The notes under the pieces: model-generated
The model's database searches: none
Seen by the model: the letters and a program-made list of their open reading frames with translations, nothing else
Told to the model about the DNA's origin: nothing
Position numbers and translations under genes: made by a program
NCBI GenBank assembly: GCA_964543795.1
Contig: CAZIZN010000004.1
Span: forward strand, 1-64,000
Length of the DNA: 64,000 nucleotides
Direction: 5' to 3'
Source of the DNA: JACKIC01 sp964543795
GTDB lineage: Bacteria; Planctomycetota; UBA1135; UBA2386
Shown: positions 26,793 to 35,840 of the stretch, piece after piece
How positions within the stretch are numbered: position 1 is the first letter of the stretch
How the letters are laid out: each line of letters starts with the position of its first letter

Positions 26793-27395
26793 TCACGCCT
26801 TGGCCAGGTTCGCGTTCGCGAAGTCCCAGTTCACGAGGTGATCGAGGAAGGTCTTGATGTAGTCCGGGCGGCGGTTCTGGAAGTCGAGGTAGTAGGCGTG
26901 CTCCCAGACGTCCATCGTCAGGAGCGGCGTGCAGCCGGCGACCGTCAGCGGCGTCTCGGCGTTCGGCGTCTTGGTGACCTCGAGCTTGCCGCCCTTGAGC
27001 ACGAGCCACGCCCAGCCGCTGCCGAACTGCGTGGCGCCCGCCTGGCTGAACAGCTCGACGAACTTCGCGTGGCTGCCGAAGTCGCTGACGATCTTCGCGG
27101 CGATCGCGCCGGTGGCCGCGCCGCCGCCCTTGGGCTTCATCGAGTGCCAGTAGAAGGTGTGGTTCCAGACCTGCGCGGCGTTGTTGAAGATGCCCGCCTT
27201 GTCGGCCTCGCCGGCCGTGGCCTTGACGATGGCCTCGAGCGGCATCGAGGCGAACTCGGTGCCTTCGATGAGCTTGTTGCCGTTCGTCACGTAAGCCTGG
27301 TGGTGCTTGCCGTGGTGGATCGACAGGGTCTGGGAGTTGATGTGGGGAGCCAGCGCGTCGAGCGCGTAGGGCAACGGGGGGAGTTCGATGGCCAT
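26793..27395 (-). CDS. sodB: Superoxide dismutase (Fe/Mn family, Fe-type features)
   Basis: The 200-residue protein dismutates superoxide in the cytoplasm. Metal ligands are visible: His27 in LSIHHGKHHQAYV, the His in NNAAQVWNHTFYWHSM, and Asp and His in MDVWEHAYYLDFQNRRPDY. The end LVNWDFANANL is typical. AQVWNHTFYW and the glutamine near the metal favour the iron type, but the metal cannot be fixed from sequence alone. Confidence 0.93.
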   Translation of the reverse strand: MAIELPPLPYALDALAPHINSQTLSIHHGKHHQAYVTNGNKLIEGTEFASMPLEAIVKATAGEADKAGIFNNAAQVWNHTFYWHSMKPKGGGAATGAIAAKIVSDFGSHAKFVELFSQAGATQFGSGWAWLVLKGGKLEVTKTPNAETPLTVAGCTPLLTMDVWEHAYYLDFQNRRPDYIKTFLDHLVNWDFANANLAKA

Positions 27396-27556
27396 GGTGC
27401 TTGGTAGGTGCTCGGACGTGGGCGAGCAAGGCGACGACGGAGGGCCCCGACGATACGGAACGCCCGGCCGCTCGCACGTCCGAAGTGGCCGCCGACGCGC
27501 GCTGCGGCGCGGCTTTTCGCAGCGAGCACCCGCGGCCGGGACGTAGCTTGCCGACC

Positions 27557-28387
27557 ATGAGCGAACCCCAGCCGCCGGTACCGCACCCCCTGTCCGGCCT
27601 GCGCACCCTGCTCGACACGGTGGCCCGCCTGCGTGGCCCCGGCGGCTGCCCGTGGGACCGGGCCCAGACGCTGGCGAGCCTGTCGCAGCACCTCGTCGAA
27701 GAGGCGTTCGAAGCGGCCGAAGCCCTGCGCACCGGCGACCTCGCGGGCGCGCGCGAGGAGCTCGGCGACATCCTCGTCAACGTCGCACTGTGCAGCGAGG
27801 CGGCCCGGGAACAGGGGGCGTTCGACCTCGATGCCGTAGCCGGCGCGGCGGCGCAGAAGCTCGTGCGGCGCCACCCGCACGTGTTCGGCGACGGCCGGGT
27901 CGATGGCGCCGAGGCCGCGCTCGCCGGCTGGGAGCGCCTGAAGCTGCAGGAGCGCAAGGCCGCGGGCGGGCCGCGCGGGGTGCTCGACGGCGTGCCGCGG
28001 GCGCTGCCCGCGCTGCTGCGCGCGTTCCGCCTCGGCGAGAAGGCGGCGCGGGTCGGCTTCGACTGGCCCGATCGCGAGGGGCCGCGGCGGAAGCTCGACG
28101 AGGAACTCGCCGAACTCGACGCCGCGGTCGCGGCCGGCGATGCGCCGGCGATCGCCGCCGAGTTCGGCGACGTGCTGTTCAGCCTCTGCAACCTCGCCCG
28201 CCACCTGGGTGTGCACCCCGAGCGGGCGCTCGCCGGCACCGCCGACAAGTTCCAGCGGCGGTTCGCCAGCGTCGAGGCGCAGTTCGGTCACGAGCTCGCC
28301 GGCCGCAGCCTCGCCGAGCTCGATGCCGCCTGGAACCGCGCCAAGTTGGCCGAGCACCAGGCGGACGACGCCGGGCCGACGGCCTGA
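27557..28387 (+). CDS. mazG: Nucleoside triphosphate pyrophosphohydrolase MazG
   Basis: The 276-residue protein has two MazG domains. The first holds LRGPGGCPWDRAQT, LVEEAFEAAEAL and EELGDILVNVAL. The second holds KAARVGFDWPDREG, KLDEELAELDAA, EFGDVLFSLCNLARHLGV and ALAGTADKFQRRFASVE. The E-E-x-x-E and E-x-x-D metal sites are present in both. It hydrolyses noncanonical and excess NTPs. It is divergent from sodB, and a hairpin-rich tract with an intrinsic terminator follows its stop. Confidence 0.93.
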   Translation: MSEPQPPVPHPLSGLRTLLDTVARLRGPGGCPWDRAQTLASLSQHLVEEAFEAAEALRTGDLAGAREELGDILVNVALCSEAAREQGAFDLDAVAGAAAQKLVRRHPHVFGDGRVDGAEAALAGWERLKLQERKAAGGPRGVLDGVPRALPALLRAFRLGEKAARVGFDWPDREGPRRKLDEELAELDAAVAAGDAPAIAAEFGDVLFSLCNLARHLGVHPERALAGTADKFQRRFASVEAQFGHELAGRSLAELDAAWNRAKLAEHQADDAGPTA

Positions 28388-28454
28388 CGGCGATCCGTGA
28401 CGGGGATCCGACGGCCCGCCGACGGCGCCGTGCCGAGGCCTGCGGCCGCGCCAC

Positions 28455-28640
28455 CCCAGGAGTCGCAACTCCTTCTCGCTGCTTGGCTTCAGGCGATCGA
28501 AGTTTTTTTCGAAGCAGTTTCCGGCGGCGGCACGGAAGCTGCTCCAGGAGCGGCGGTGGAAAGAAACGCCTGGGCATGGGCCCAGTGGCAGGGATTGGGC
28601 CCCGGGGCGGAGTGGTGCCGCGCCGGGGCCCGCTTTTTTT
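28455..28640 (+). ncRNA. Candidate structured RNA between mazG and apbE
   Basis: This non-coding stretch folds into consecutive hairpins: a 6-bp stem AGGAGT/ACTCCT with a CGCA loop (28458-28473), an 11-bp stem at 28513-28523 with 28533-28543, a 6-bp stem CTGGGC/GCCCAG (28570-28585), and the terminator described separately. A second pairing (CTGCTT 28479-28484 with AAGCAG 28512-28517) competes with the 11-bp stem. No reading frame fits. It could be a small regulatory RNA, a 6S-type RNA or a structured mazG 3' UTR; I cannot match it to a known family. Confidence 0.4.
28597..28640 (+). terminator. Intrinsic terminator
   Basis: A perfect 9-bp GC stem pairs 28597-28605 with 28623-28631. It is followed by GC and seven T residues (28634-28640). 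It terminates plus-strand transcription from mazG or from the structured RNA. Confidence 0.75.
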
Positions 28641-28710
28641 GGCGCGCCGCCTCGCCGAGCCGGACCGCAGCATCGGGCGGTCGCGCCGCGCGGCCGGCCC
28701 CTCGGGCTCG

Positions 28711-29727
28711 TCACTGCGGCCAGTCGACGGCTTCCTGGCGCCACCCACCCTGCCCGTCGGGCAGCAGCAGCAGGGCGGCGATCGTGCCCGGACCGCTGCC
28801 GAACCGGCGGGCCAGTTCCGGCATTCGCGCCCTCGTGCCGTCCGCGCCGAGCACCAGGAACGCGGTGCCCAGCGCATCCGCGACCGCGGCCGACGGCGCC
28901 AGCACCGACGCGCTGACGACGCCGTTGTCGGTCGAGGCGCCGGTGCGCGGATCGAAGATGTGGTGGCGGCGTTCGCCCGCCACGTCGATGGCATTGCGGT
29001 AGTCGCCACTCGTGCACAACGACCGGTCGCGCAGCGGCAGGCTCACGAGCGGCAACTCCTCGCCGACGAGGTCGCCGCGGGGATCCACGACGCCGACGAT
29101 CCAGGGCACACCCGGCGCCTTCTCGCCGCCCGCGAGGATCTCGCCGGTGACCTGCAGGAAGAAGGCGCCGACGCCGAGCGCACGCAGCCGGTCGGCGATC
29201 GCGTCGCAGGCCGCACCGGCGACGATGCCGTCGAGGTCGAGTTGCACGTCGGGCGCGCGTTTGACGACGGCGCCGCGCTCCACGGCGACCTGCCCCCAGC
29301 CGACCCTGGCGCGCGCGGCCGCGACTTCCGCGGCGTCGATCCTGGCGCCTGGATCCCGCTTCTGGCGGCGATAGAGGTCGCTGAGCGGTGCGACGGTCGG
29401 GTCGAAGGCGCCGTCGGTCGCGGCCGCGACGTCGAGTGCTTGCTGCAGGACGCCGAGGAAGCGTTCGCTGGCCGGGAACGGTGCGGTGCTCGCATGGCGG
29501 TTGCAGCGCGCGATCTCGGAGTCCTCGCGCCAGTTGCTGAACGCGAGGTCGAAGGCGGCCAGCTCCGCCTCGACCGCGGTCCGCACGTCCTCGAGCGCTG
29601 CGCCGCCGACGAACTTGATCTCGTAGTACGAGCCCATCGTCGGGCCGCCGAACGAACGCACGACCGGCTCCTGCGAGCACGCGGCGAGGCAGCCGAGACC
29701 GACGAGAACGGAGAGGCAGCGCGCCAT
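28711..29727 (-). CDS. apbE: FAD:protein FMN transferase, lipoprotein
   Basis: The 338-residue ApbE attaches FMN to threonines of NqrB, NqrC and related proteins in the periplasm. A lipobox (GCLAAC) gives a lipoprotein. Family motifs are GGPTMGSYYEIKF, LAAFDLAFSNWREDSEIARCN, QLDLDGIVAGAACD, LCTSGDYRN, HHIFDPRTGAS and SVLAPSAAVADALGTAFLVLG (FAD/Mg site). It is encoded about 3.8 kb beyond the 3' end of the nqr operon on the same strand but as a separate unit; NqrB and NqrC are its likely targets. Confidence 0.92.
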   Translation of the reverse strand: MARCLSVLVGLGCLAACSQEPVVRSFGGPTMGSYYEIKFVGGAALEDVRTAVEAELAAFDLAFSNWREDSEIARCNRHASTAPFPASERFLGVLQQALDVAAATDGAFDPTVAPLSDLYRRQKRDPGARIDAAEVAAARARVGWGQVAVERGAVVKRAPDVQLDLDGIVAGAACDAIADRLRALGVGAFFLQVTGEILAGGEKAPGVPWIVGVVDPRGDLVGEELPLVSLPLRDRSLCTSGDYRNAIDVAGERRHHIFDPRTGASTDNGVVSASVLAPSAAVADALGTAFLVLGADGTRARMPELARRFGSGPGTIAALLLLPDGQGGWRQEAVDWPQ

Positions 29728-29774
29728 CGGGGCGGCGATCGTATCGGGACCCTCGCCCTGGTAGACAAGCGCGC

Positions 29775-31016
29775 ATGGCGATTCCCCGCTGGCTCCAGCA
29801 CCCGCGGCTCGGCGCGCTGGTGCCCTGGCTGCTGGGCGCCGTGGCGGCGGGCATCGCCGCGAACAAGCTGGTCGGCGGCTACGCCGACCTCGGCATCTAC
29901 CTCGACGTCGCGCGCGAGTTCCGCGCCGGGGGCATCGATATCTTCCGCGACCGGCCGCCGGCCGGACCGTGGGCGTACCCGCACTTCGCGGCGCTGCCGT
30001 TCGTGCTGCTGCAGGCGCTGTTCGACGAGCCGGCGATCCGCTGGCTCTGGAGCGCGTTCCTGGGTGTGTGCACGGCCTTCCTGCTGACGGCCACGGTGCG
30101 TGCGCTGCGGCCGTTCGGCGGACTGCGCTGGTGGCAGTGGACGGCCTTCGGCCTCTTGTTCCAGCGCGGCATCGCCCAGAACCTCACCCACGGCCAGCTG
30201 AGCCTCGCGGTCGGCACGTGCGTGGCGCTCGGCGTCGCCGACCTGGTCGAGCAGCGCGACCGGCGCGCGGGCTTCTGGCTGGGCCTCGCCGCGGCGCTGA
30301 AGCTCACGCCGCTGCTCTTCGTGCTCGCCTTGCCCTGCTTCGGCCGCTGGCGCGCGACGGCGGCGATGGCGGCGACGATCGTCGTCCTGGTGCTGCTGCT
30401 GCCGTGGCCGGTGTGCGGCACCGACGAGCACCTGCGGCACCTCGCCGACCTCGCGCGCACGATCCGCTCCGCCACCGTGGAAGGCGGCGCGACGATCGTG
30501 CAGGCCTACGCGGGCCCGAGCGTGCGCGGCGCGCTCGACCACCTGCTGCAACCGCGTCCCGTGAACGCCGCCGGCGACACCGCGAACCTGCTCGCGATCG
30601 GCGACACGGCGCTGCAGATCGCACGCCTCTGCTGGTCCGTCGTGCTCGCCGGCCTGCTCGGCGCCTGGCTGCTCGCCGTGCGCCGCCGCCCCGCGGCGCA
30701 GCGCATCGCGCTGCAGTGCGCGGCGATCGAGCTGGCGATGGCGTTCTTCGCGCCGCTCGTGCGCGTCTACCACCTGTCCGCGACGATGCTGGCGTTCGCG
30801 CTGTTCTGCCGCGGCCCGCGCGATCGCCGCGATGGGCTCTGGTGGTGCGCCGCCGCCGCGGCGCTGTTCAGCATGACGCTGCGCCAGAAGAACCTGCTCG
30901 GCGAGACGCTCTGGCGCGCCTTCGACGCCGGCGCGCTGCTGCATCTCGCCATGGTGCTGACGCTCGTGTGGATGTTGCGCGAAGATGCGCGCTCCGCCGC
31001 CACCCCCGAACGCTGA
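29775..31016 (+). CDS. GT87 (DUF2029) family membrane glycosyltransferase
   Basis: The 413-residue polytopic protein matches DUF2029/GT87, a GT-C family using polyprenyl-phosphate mannose in characterised members. It has an early DLGIYLDVAREFRAG, then FRDRPPAGPWAYPHFAALP, the internal QNLTHGQLSLAVG (the family N-x-x-x-GQ motif) and AAALKLTPLLFV. Its stop overlaps the ATG of the next gene by one base (TGATG), so the two are probably co-translated. Confidence 0.8.
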   Translation: MAIPRWLQHPRLGALVPWLLGAVAAGIAANKLVGGYADLGIYLDVAREFRAGGIDIFRDRPPAGPWAYPHFAALPFVLLQALFDEPAIRWLWSAFLGVCTAFLLTATVRALRPFGGLRWWQWTAFGLLFQRGIAQNLTHGQLSLAVGTCVALGVADLVEQRDRRAGFWLGLAAALKLTPLLFVLALPCFGRWRATAAMAATIVVLVLLLPWPVCGTDEHLRHLADLARTIRSATVEGGATIVQAYAGPSVRGALDHLLQPRPVNAAGDTANLLAIGDTALQIARLCWSVVLAGLLGAWLLAVRRRPAAQRIALQCAAIELAMAFFAPLVRVYHLSATMLAFALFCRGPRDRRDGLWWCAAAAALFSMTLRQKNLLGETLWRAFDAGALLHLAMVLTLVWMLREDARSAATPER

Positions 31017-32014
31017 TGCCGATCCGTCCCACCGCCGTTCTCGCCCTGCCGTTCGTGCTGGCAGCGGGAGCGTGCCATTCGAGCCCGCCGGCCCAGCGCG
31101 GCCCCGCCTCGACGCTGGCGCCGCGGCTCGACCGGTCGCACTTCCCGGGTGCGGTCCGCCTGCTCGACGGCCACGACGCGACGCCGCCGACGGCGGTCTG
31201 GCAGAGCGGCGACCGCGTGCTGTTCGCGCTGCAGCTCACGCGCGGCGAGACGACGCACCGCTGGCTCATGCACCTCGAGGTGCTGGTCGGCGACGTGGTC
31301 TCGGGCCGACTCGACGACGGCACGCCCGCGGCGGGCGAGTGGTTCGGCAGGCGCACGTGGCGCTACACGACGGAGTTCGGCGGCGAGCGGCGCGAACACA
31401 CGCTCTCGTCGCGCATGCGGCCCGTGGTCGTGCGCATCTGCGACGCCGGCGGCAAGCAGCTCGGCCAGAGCCTCGTGCAGATGCCCGCCGATCTGCTCGA
31501 CGCCGGCCTGCTGCGCAGCATCGACGCGGCGGCCCAGCTGTTCGACACGGACGCACAGAAGTACGCGGCGACCGCCGAAGACGACGCGAAGGTCGGCGAC
31601 ATCGTGCGCGGTGCGCTCGCCCTCGTGGCGCTGCTCGGCATCGTCCAGGAGGACAGCGTGCTCGCCGACTACTTCTGGCAGGTCGTCGAGAAGCCGAGCA
31701 TCTGGTCGGTCGTCACGGGCTTCGGGGTCAGCGCCTCGCTGACCACGGCCTTCGAGCAGAGCCTGCCCGCAACCAGCCTGCCCGACGGCATGCCACCCCA
31801 GGAGCGAGCCTACGTCACCCCGCTGCGCGTCGAAGTCAACGGCGGCACCGCCCTGCTCGCCGACGTGCTGGCGATCGGCAGCCGGCGACCCTACGCCCTG
31901 TGCGGCGGCATGATCGCCGCCACCGCGCGCCATCCCTCGCGCAGCGACGTGCGGCTCGACGTGCAGCTGCTGGCGGCTCGTCTCGGCAAGGAGCGCCAGA
32001 GCGAGAAGCGATAG
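31016..32014 (+). CDS. Lipoprotein of unknown function
   Basis: The 332-residue product has a lipoprotein signal (LPFVLAAGAC). A beta-rich domain covers residues 40-160 (LLFALQLTRGETTHRWLMHLEV). A helical segment follows (RGALALVALLGIVQEDSVLADYFWQVVEKPS), then a second beta part containing a possible buried helix. I do not recognise the family. It is coupled to the GT87 gene by a TGATG overlap. A (GA)n tract begins 14 bp after its stop. Confidence 0.65.
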   Translation: MPIRPTAVLALPFVLAAGACHSSPPAQRGPASTLAPRLDRSHFPGAVRLLDGHDATPPTAVWQSGDRVLFALQLTRGETTHRWLMHLEVLVGDVVSGRLDDGTPAAGEWFGRRTWRYTTEFGGERREHTLSSRMRPVVVRICDAGGKQLGQSLVQMPADLLDAGLLRSIDAAAQLFDTDAQKYAATAEDDAKVGDIVRGALALVALLGIVQEDSVLADYFWQVVEKPSIWSVVTGFGVSASLTTAFEQSLPATSLPDGMPPQERAYVTPLRVEVNGGTALLADVLAIGSRRPYALCGGMIAATARHPSRSDVRLDVQLLAARLGKERQSEKR

Positions 32015-32027
32015 AGAGAAGCCGAAG

Positions 32028-32069
<42 letters not shown>

Positions 32070-32130
32070 AGGCTGGCGCAGAACGCATCGCGGGCACTGC
32101 ACGCCCACCATCCCCGCGGCTGCCCCCGTC

Positions 32131-32520
32131 CGCCCCGCGCCGCAGGCGCCCCCCGCAGGCGCGTTGCGGCCCGTTGCTTCGTCACGCCCACCCCGCATCC
32201 CCGCAGCGCCTAGGGACAACCAAGACTTCGGGGGCAGAACGAATCGCGGGCGCCGTTGCCCGCCCCGCGCCGCAGGCGCCCCCCGCAGGCGCGTTGCGGC
32301 CCGTTGCTCCGGCCACGCCCACCCCGCATCCCCGCAGCGCCTGCGGACAACCAAGACTTCGGGGGCAGAACGAATCGCGGGCGCCGTTGCCCGCCCCGCG
32401 CCGCAGGCGCCCCCCGCAGGCGCGTTGCGGCCCGTTGCTCCGGCCACGCCCACCCCGCATCCCCGCAGCGCCTGCGGACAACCAAGACTTCGGGGGCAGA
32501 ACGAATCGCGGGCGCCGCAG
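32131..32520. repeat. 131-bp tandem repeat, three copies plus a decayed fourth
   Basis: Copies begin at 32131 (130 bp), 32261 and 32392; the last two are nearly identical. Each contains GCGTTGCGGCCCGTTGC, CATCCCCGCAGCGCC and GCAGAACGAATCGCGGGC. A decayed copy of the last element lies at 32078-32096. The array ends 15 bp before the nqrF stop codon region. No convincing coding frame persists across the units. Confidence 0.85.
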
Positions 32521-32534
32521 GCGCCCGCGATCGT

Positions 32535-33767
32535 TCAGCCGCCGAAGTCGTCGAAGCGGATCATGTCCTTCTCGACGCCGAGGTCGCCGAGCATCTTCTG
32601 CACGGCGCTGTTCATCATCGGCGGACCGCAGAGGTAGAACTCGATCTCGTCGACGTTCGGGTGGTCCTTCAGGTAGTTGTCGAACACCACCTGGTGGATG
32701 AAGCCCTTGAAGCCGGTCCAGTTGTCCTCGGGCTGCGGCTCGCTGAGCGCCACGTGGTACTTGAAGTTCGGGAACTGCTTCTCGATCGCCTCGAACTCCT
32801 CGGTGTAGAACATCTCGCGCTTGCTGCGCGCGCCGTACCAGTAGCTGACCTTGCGCGTCGTCTTCTCGGTGTGGAACAGGTGGAAGATGTGGCTGCGCAA
32901 CGGCGCCATGCCCGCACCACCGCCGATGTAGATCATCTCGCGGTTGGTCTTGTTGATGTGGAACTCGCCGTACGGGCCCGAGATCGTGATCTTGTCGCCC
33001 TTCTTGAGCGAGAACACGTACGAGGAGCAGATGCCCGGCGGCAGGTTCATCTGCCGCGGCGGCGGCGTGGCGATGCGGATGTTGAGCATCACCATGTTGC
33101 CCTCGGCCGGGTGGTTGGCCATCGAGTAGGCGCGGAAGATCGGCGTCGGGTTGTTCGCGACGAGGTCCCACAGCTTGAACTTGTCCCAGTCGCCGCGGAA
33201 CTGCGGCTCGACGTCGAAGTCCTTGAACTTGAGATCCTTGTAGGCCGGCACGTCGATCTGGATGTAGCCGCCGGACTCGAAGTGGATGATCTCGCCGGGC
33301 GGCAGGTCGACGACGAGTTCCTTGATGAACGTCGCGACGTTGCGGTTGCTGCGCACGGTGCACTCCCACTTGCGGATGCCGAAGATCTCGTCCGGCACCT
33401 TCACCTTCATCGGGCCGCGCACCTTGACCTGGCACGCGAGCCGCCAGTGCTCCTTGGCTTCGCTGCGGCTCACGTGGGTCATCTCGGACGGCAAGATGTC
33501 GCCGCCGCCCTCGAAGACCTGGCACTTGCACATCGCGCAGGAGCCCTTCCCGCCGCACGCCGACGGCAGGAAGATCTTCTGGTTGGAGAGCGCCATCAGC
33601 AAGTTGCTGCCGACGGCGACCTGCGGGGACTTGCTCGGGTCGTCGTTGATGAGCAGCTGCACCTCGCCTTTGCTGACGAGCTTCTTCTCGCAGAACATCA
33701 GCACCAGCACGAGGAGCCCGATGACTCCCGTGAGGGCGACGACGCCGGTCAGGATCGTGAGGAACAT
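32535..33767 (-). CDS. nqrF: Na+-translocating NADH:quinone reductase subunit F
   Basis: The 410-residue electron-input subunit oxidises NADH. It has one N-terminal membrane helix and a [2Fe-2S] ferredoxin domain (PSACGGKGSCAMCKCQV with a fourth cysteine in RLACQVKV). The FAD domain (IFRAYSMANHPAE) and the NADH-binding domain (MIYIGGGAGMAPLRSHIFHL, EFYLCGPPMMNSAV) end in FDDFGG. It is the last gene of the nqr operon. Confidence 0.96.
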   Translation of the reverse strand: MFLTILTGVVALTGVIGLLVLVLMFCEKKLVSKGEVQLLINDDPSKSPQVAVGSNLLMALSNQKIFLPSACGGKGSCAMCKCQVFEGGGDILPSEMTHVSRSEAKEHWRLACQVKVRGPMKVKVPDEIFGIRKWECTVRSNRNVATFIKELVVDLPPGEIIHFESGGYIQIDVPAYKDLKFKDFDVEPQFRGDWDKFKLWDLVANNPTPIFRAYSMANHPAEGNMVMLNIRIATPPPRQMNLPPGICSSYVFSLKKGDKITISGPYGEFHINKTNREMIYIGGGAGMAPLRSHIFHLFHTEKTTRKVSYWYGARSKREMFYTEEFEAIEKQFPNFKYHVALSEPQPEDNWTGFKGFIHQVVFDNYLKDHPNVDEIEFYLCGPPMMNSAVQKMLGDLGVEKDMIRFDDFGG

Positions 33768-33774
33768 CGGGGGT

Positions 33775-34422
33775 CTACTCGAACTGGATGCCGCCGAAGG
33801 TCATGAACGCCATCGCGACCAGACCCGTGGTGATGAAGGTGATGCCGAGGCCCTTGAGCGGGCCCGGCACGTGGGCCGTGCGCATGCGCCAGCGGATCGC
33901 GGCCATGCTGACGATCGCGAGCATCCAGCCGAGCCCGGAGCCCAGCCCGAACACGACCGACTCGCCGAACGAATAGTTGCGCTCGACCATGAACAGCGAG
34001 GCGCCGAGGATCGCGCAGTTCACGGCGATCAGCGGCAGGAAGATGCCGAGCGCCGCGTAGAGCTTCGGACTCATCTTGTCGACCGCCATCTCGACGATCT
34101 GCACCGCCGTCGCGATCGAGGCGATGAAGGTCAGGAACTGCAGGTAGCTGAGGTCGCTGTCGGGCAGGCCGGCCCAGTCGAGCGCGCCCGGCTGGAGCAC
34201 GAAGTGCTGTACCAGCCAGTTGAGCGGCACCGTGATGCCGAGCACGAAGATCACGGCCACGCCGAGGCCCAGCGAGCTGTCCACGCGCTTGCTGACCGCG
34301 AGGTAGCTGCACATGCCGAGGAAGAACGCCAGCAGGATGTTCTCGACGAACATCGAGCGCATCAGGATCGAGAAGTACTTCCCGATCACCGAGGGGTCGT
34401 CAGCGAGCAGATTGAGCAACAT
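33775..34422 (-). CDS. nqrE: Na+-translocating NADH:quinone reductase subunit E
   Basis: The 215-residue, six-helix subunit pairs with NqrD as an inverted-topology half. Together they hold the membrane [2Fe-2S] centre and form part of the sodium path. Diagnostic segments are FVENILLAFFLGMCSYLAVSK, the Cys-bearing IAVNCAILGASLFMVERNY, and SVVFGLGSGLGWMLAI. It lies 7 bp from nqrF. Confidence 0.96.
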   Translation of the reverse strand: MLLNLLADDPSVIGKYFSILMRSMFVENILLAFFLGMCSYLAVSKRVDSSLGLGVAVIFVLGITVPLNWLVQHFVLQPGALDWAGLPDSDLSYLQFLTFIASIATAVQIVEMAVDKMSPKLYAALGIFLPLIAVNCAILGASLFMVERNYSFGESVVFGLGSGLGWMLAIVSMAAIRWRMRTAHVPGPLKGLGITFITTGLVAMAFMTFGGIQFE

Positions 34423-34435
34423 GGTCGGTTCCTCC

Positions 34436-35095
34436 TCACTTCTCCACGTAGCCGGAGATCGCGCGCTGCACCCAGACGATCACCCCGAGCAGGATGAACG
34501 CGCCGGGAGCCAGCACCATCAGGCCGTTGTTGACGTAGCCGGCCTCGTAGAACCACTGGGGCACCACCTGGTAGCCGAGCAGCTTGCCGGCGCCGAACAG
34601 CTCGCGCACCGCACCCACTGCGACCAGGATCCACGCGTAGCCGAGCCCGTTGCCGATGCCGTCGAGCAAGCTGCGCCACGGTGGGTTCTGCATCGCGTAG
34701 GCCTCGAGGCGGCCCATCACGATGCAGTTCGTGATGATGAGCCCGACGAAGACCGACAGCTGCTTGCTGAGGTCGAACATGTAGGCGCGCAGCAGCTGGT
34801 CGAACACGATCACGACGCCCGACACGACGACGAGCTGCACGATGATGCGGATCTTCTGCGGGATGAAGTTGCGCAGCAGCGAGATCACGACGTTGGCCAT
34901 CGCCGTCACGAACGTCACGCCGATGCCCATCACGATCGCCTTGTCGAGGCGCGTGGTCACGGCGAGCGCCGAGCAGATGCCGAGCACCTGCAGCGCGATC
35001 GGGTTGTTGTCCCAGAGGGGATCGAGGATCGCCTTCTTCTCTTCCTTGCCGAACAGCGTCGCGCCGCCGGCGGGAGGGGTAGCGGTGGTCGTCAT
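34436..35095 (-). CDS. nqrD: Na+-translocating NADH:quinone reductase subunit D
   Basis: The 219-residue membrane subunit shows NPIALQVLGICSALAVTTRL and the paired cysteine segment VFVGLIITNCIVMGRLEAYAM, with six helices as in NqrD/RnfE. The two cysteines (LGICSAL, TNCIVMG) are the expected cluster ligands shared with NqrE. It lies between nqrC and nqrE with spacings of 7 and 13 bp. Confidence 0.96.
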   Translation of the reverse strand: MTTTATPPAGGATLFGKEEKKAILDPLWDNNPIALQVLGICSALAVTTRLDKAIVMGIGVTFVTAMANVVISLLRNFIPQKIRIIVQLVVVSGVVIVFDQLLRAYMFDLSKQLSVFVGLIITNCIVMGRLEAYAMQNPPWRSLLDGIGNGLGYAWILVAVGAVRELFGAGKLLGYQVVPQWFYEAGYVNNGLMVLAPGAFILLGVIVWVQRAISGYVEK

Positions 35096-35102
35096 GGGCG
35101 GC

Positions 35103-35840
35103 TCAGTTCTTCTCGAGGTAGGAGGCGAAGGTCTGCAGATCCTTCTTGACGAAGTTGTTCACGCCGTTGCAGGTGATGGTCGCACCCGACAGGCCGTCGA
35201 CGTAGTGAGCCTTCTGGTTGGCGTCCGCCGGATCGACCTTGCCCTTCTTCACGGTGATCGAGACCAGCGCGCCCTTCTCGTCGCGGATCGACTTGCCCTT
35301 CCACTGCGCGGTCCACTCCGGGTTCTCGACCTCGCCGCCGAGGCCCGGCGTCTCGCCGTGCTTGTAGAAGGTGATGCCGCGCACGGTGTTCTTGTCCGCC
35401 TCGATCGCGAGGTAGCCGTAGAGCGTGCTCCACAGCCCCTTGCCCGAGATCGGCAGCACGTAGGACTCCACCTTGCCGTCCTGCTTCGTCATGGCGACGA
35501 CGCGGTAGCGCGACGCCTGCTTCTTGTCGGCCTTCGCGGCCTCCTTGTTCAGCGCGGCGACGTCCTTGGGCGCCTTGTCGGCGAGGACCTTGCCGTCGGT
35601 GGTGTCGACGACGAACTCCTGCACGCGGTCCTGGTAGAGCTTCTCCAGTTCCTGGCGGCTGCGGGTGTCGGTCGCCGTGCAGAGGCCCGCGGCGATCATG
35701 ACGTTCTTCTGCCGGTCGAACTCGGCCGCCGCCGCCTGGGTCTCCTTGAGCGAGTCGGCGAGGAAGGCGAGCACCGCACTCACGACGACGCACATCCCGG
35801 CGGCGAACGAGAGCACGTATCCGTTGCTGTTGAGGTTCAT
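35103..35840 (-). CDS. nqrC: Na+-translocating NADH:quinone reductase subunit C
   Basis: The 245-residue subunit carries covalent FMN on a periplasmic domain. It has an N-terminal helix (YVLSFAAGMCVVVSAVLAFL), an internal GLWSTLYGYLAIEAD and GITFYKHGETPGLGGE, and the flavinylation site DGLSGATITCNGV (FMN on the second threonine of SGATIT in characterised enzymes). ApbE, encoded at 28.7 kb, would add the FMN. It starts in a 4-bp overlap with nqrB. Confidence 0.95.
   Translation of the reverse strand: MNLNSNGYVLSFAAGMCVVVSAVLAFLADSLKETQAAAAEFDRQKNVMIAAGLCTATDTRSRQELEKLYQDRVQEFVVDTTDGKVLADKAPKDVAALNKEAAKADKKQASRYRVVAMTKQDGKVESYVLPISGKGLWSTLYGYLAIEADKNTVRGITFYKHGETPGLGGEVENPEWTAQWKGKSIRDEKGALVSITVKKGKVDPADANQKAHYVDGLSGATITCNGVNNFVKKDLQTFASYLEKN

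Noticed and set aside
28513..28543. SRP RNA or RNase P RNA in the mazG-apbE gap
   Set aside because: CGGAAG occurs, but the conserved SRP GGAAGCAGCC-type loop context and the RNase P core motifs are missing.
32131..32520. 131-bp tandem units as a CRISPR array
   Set aside because: Units are contiguous, with no unique spacers; no cas genes are present in the window.
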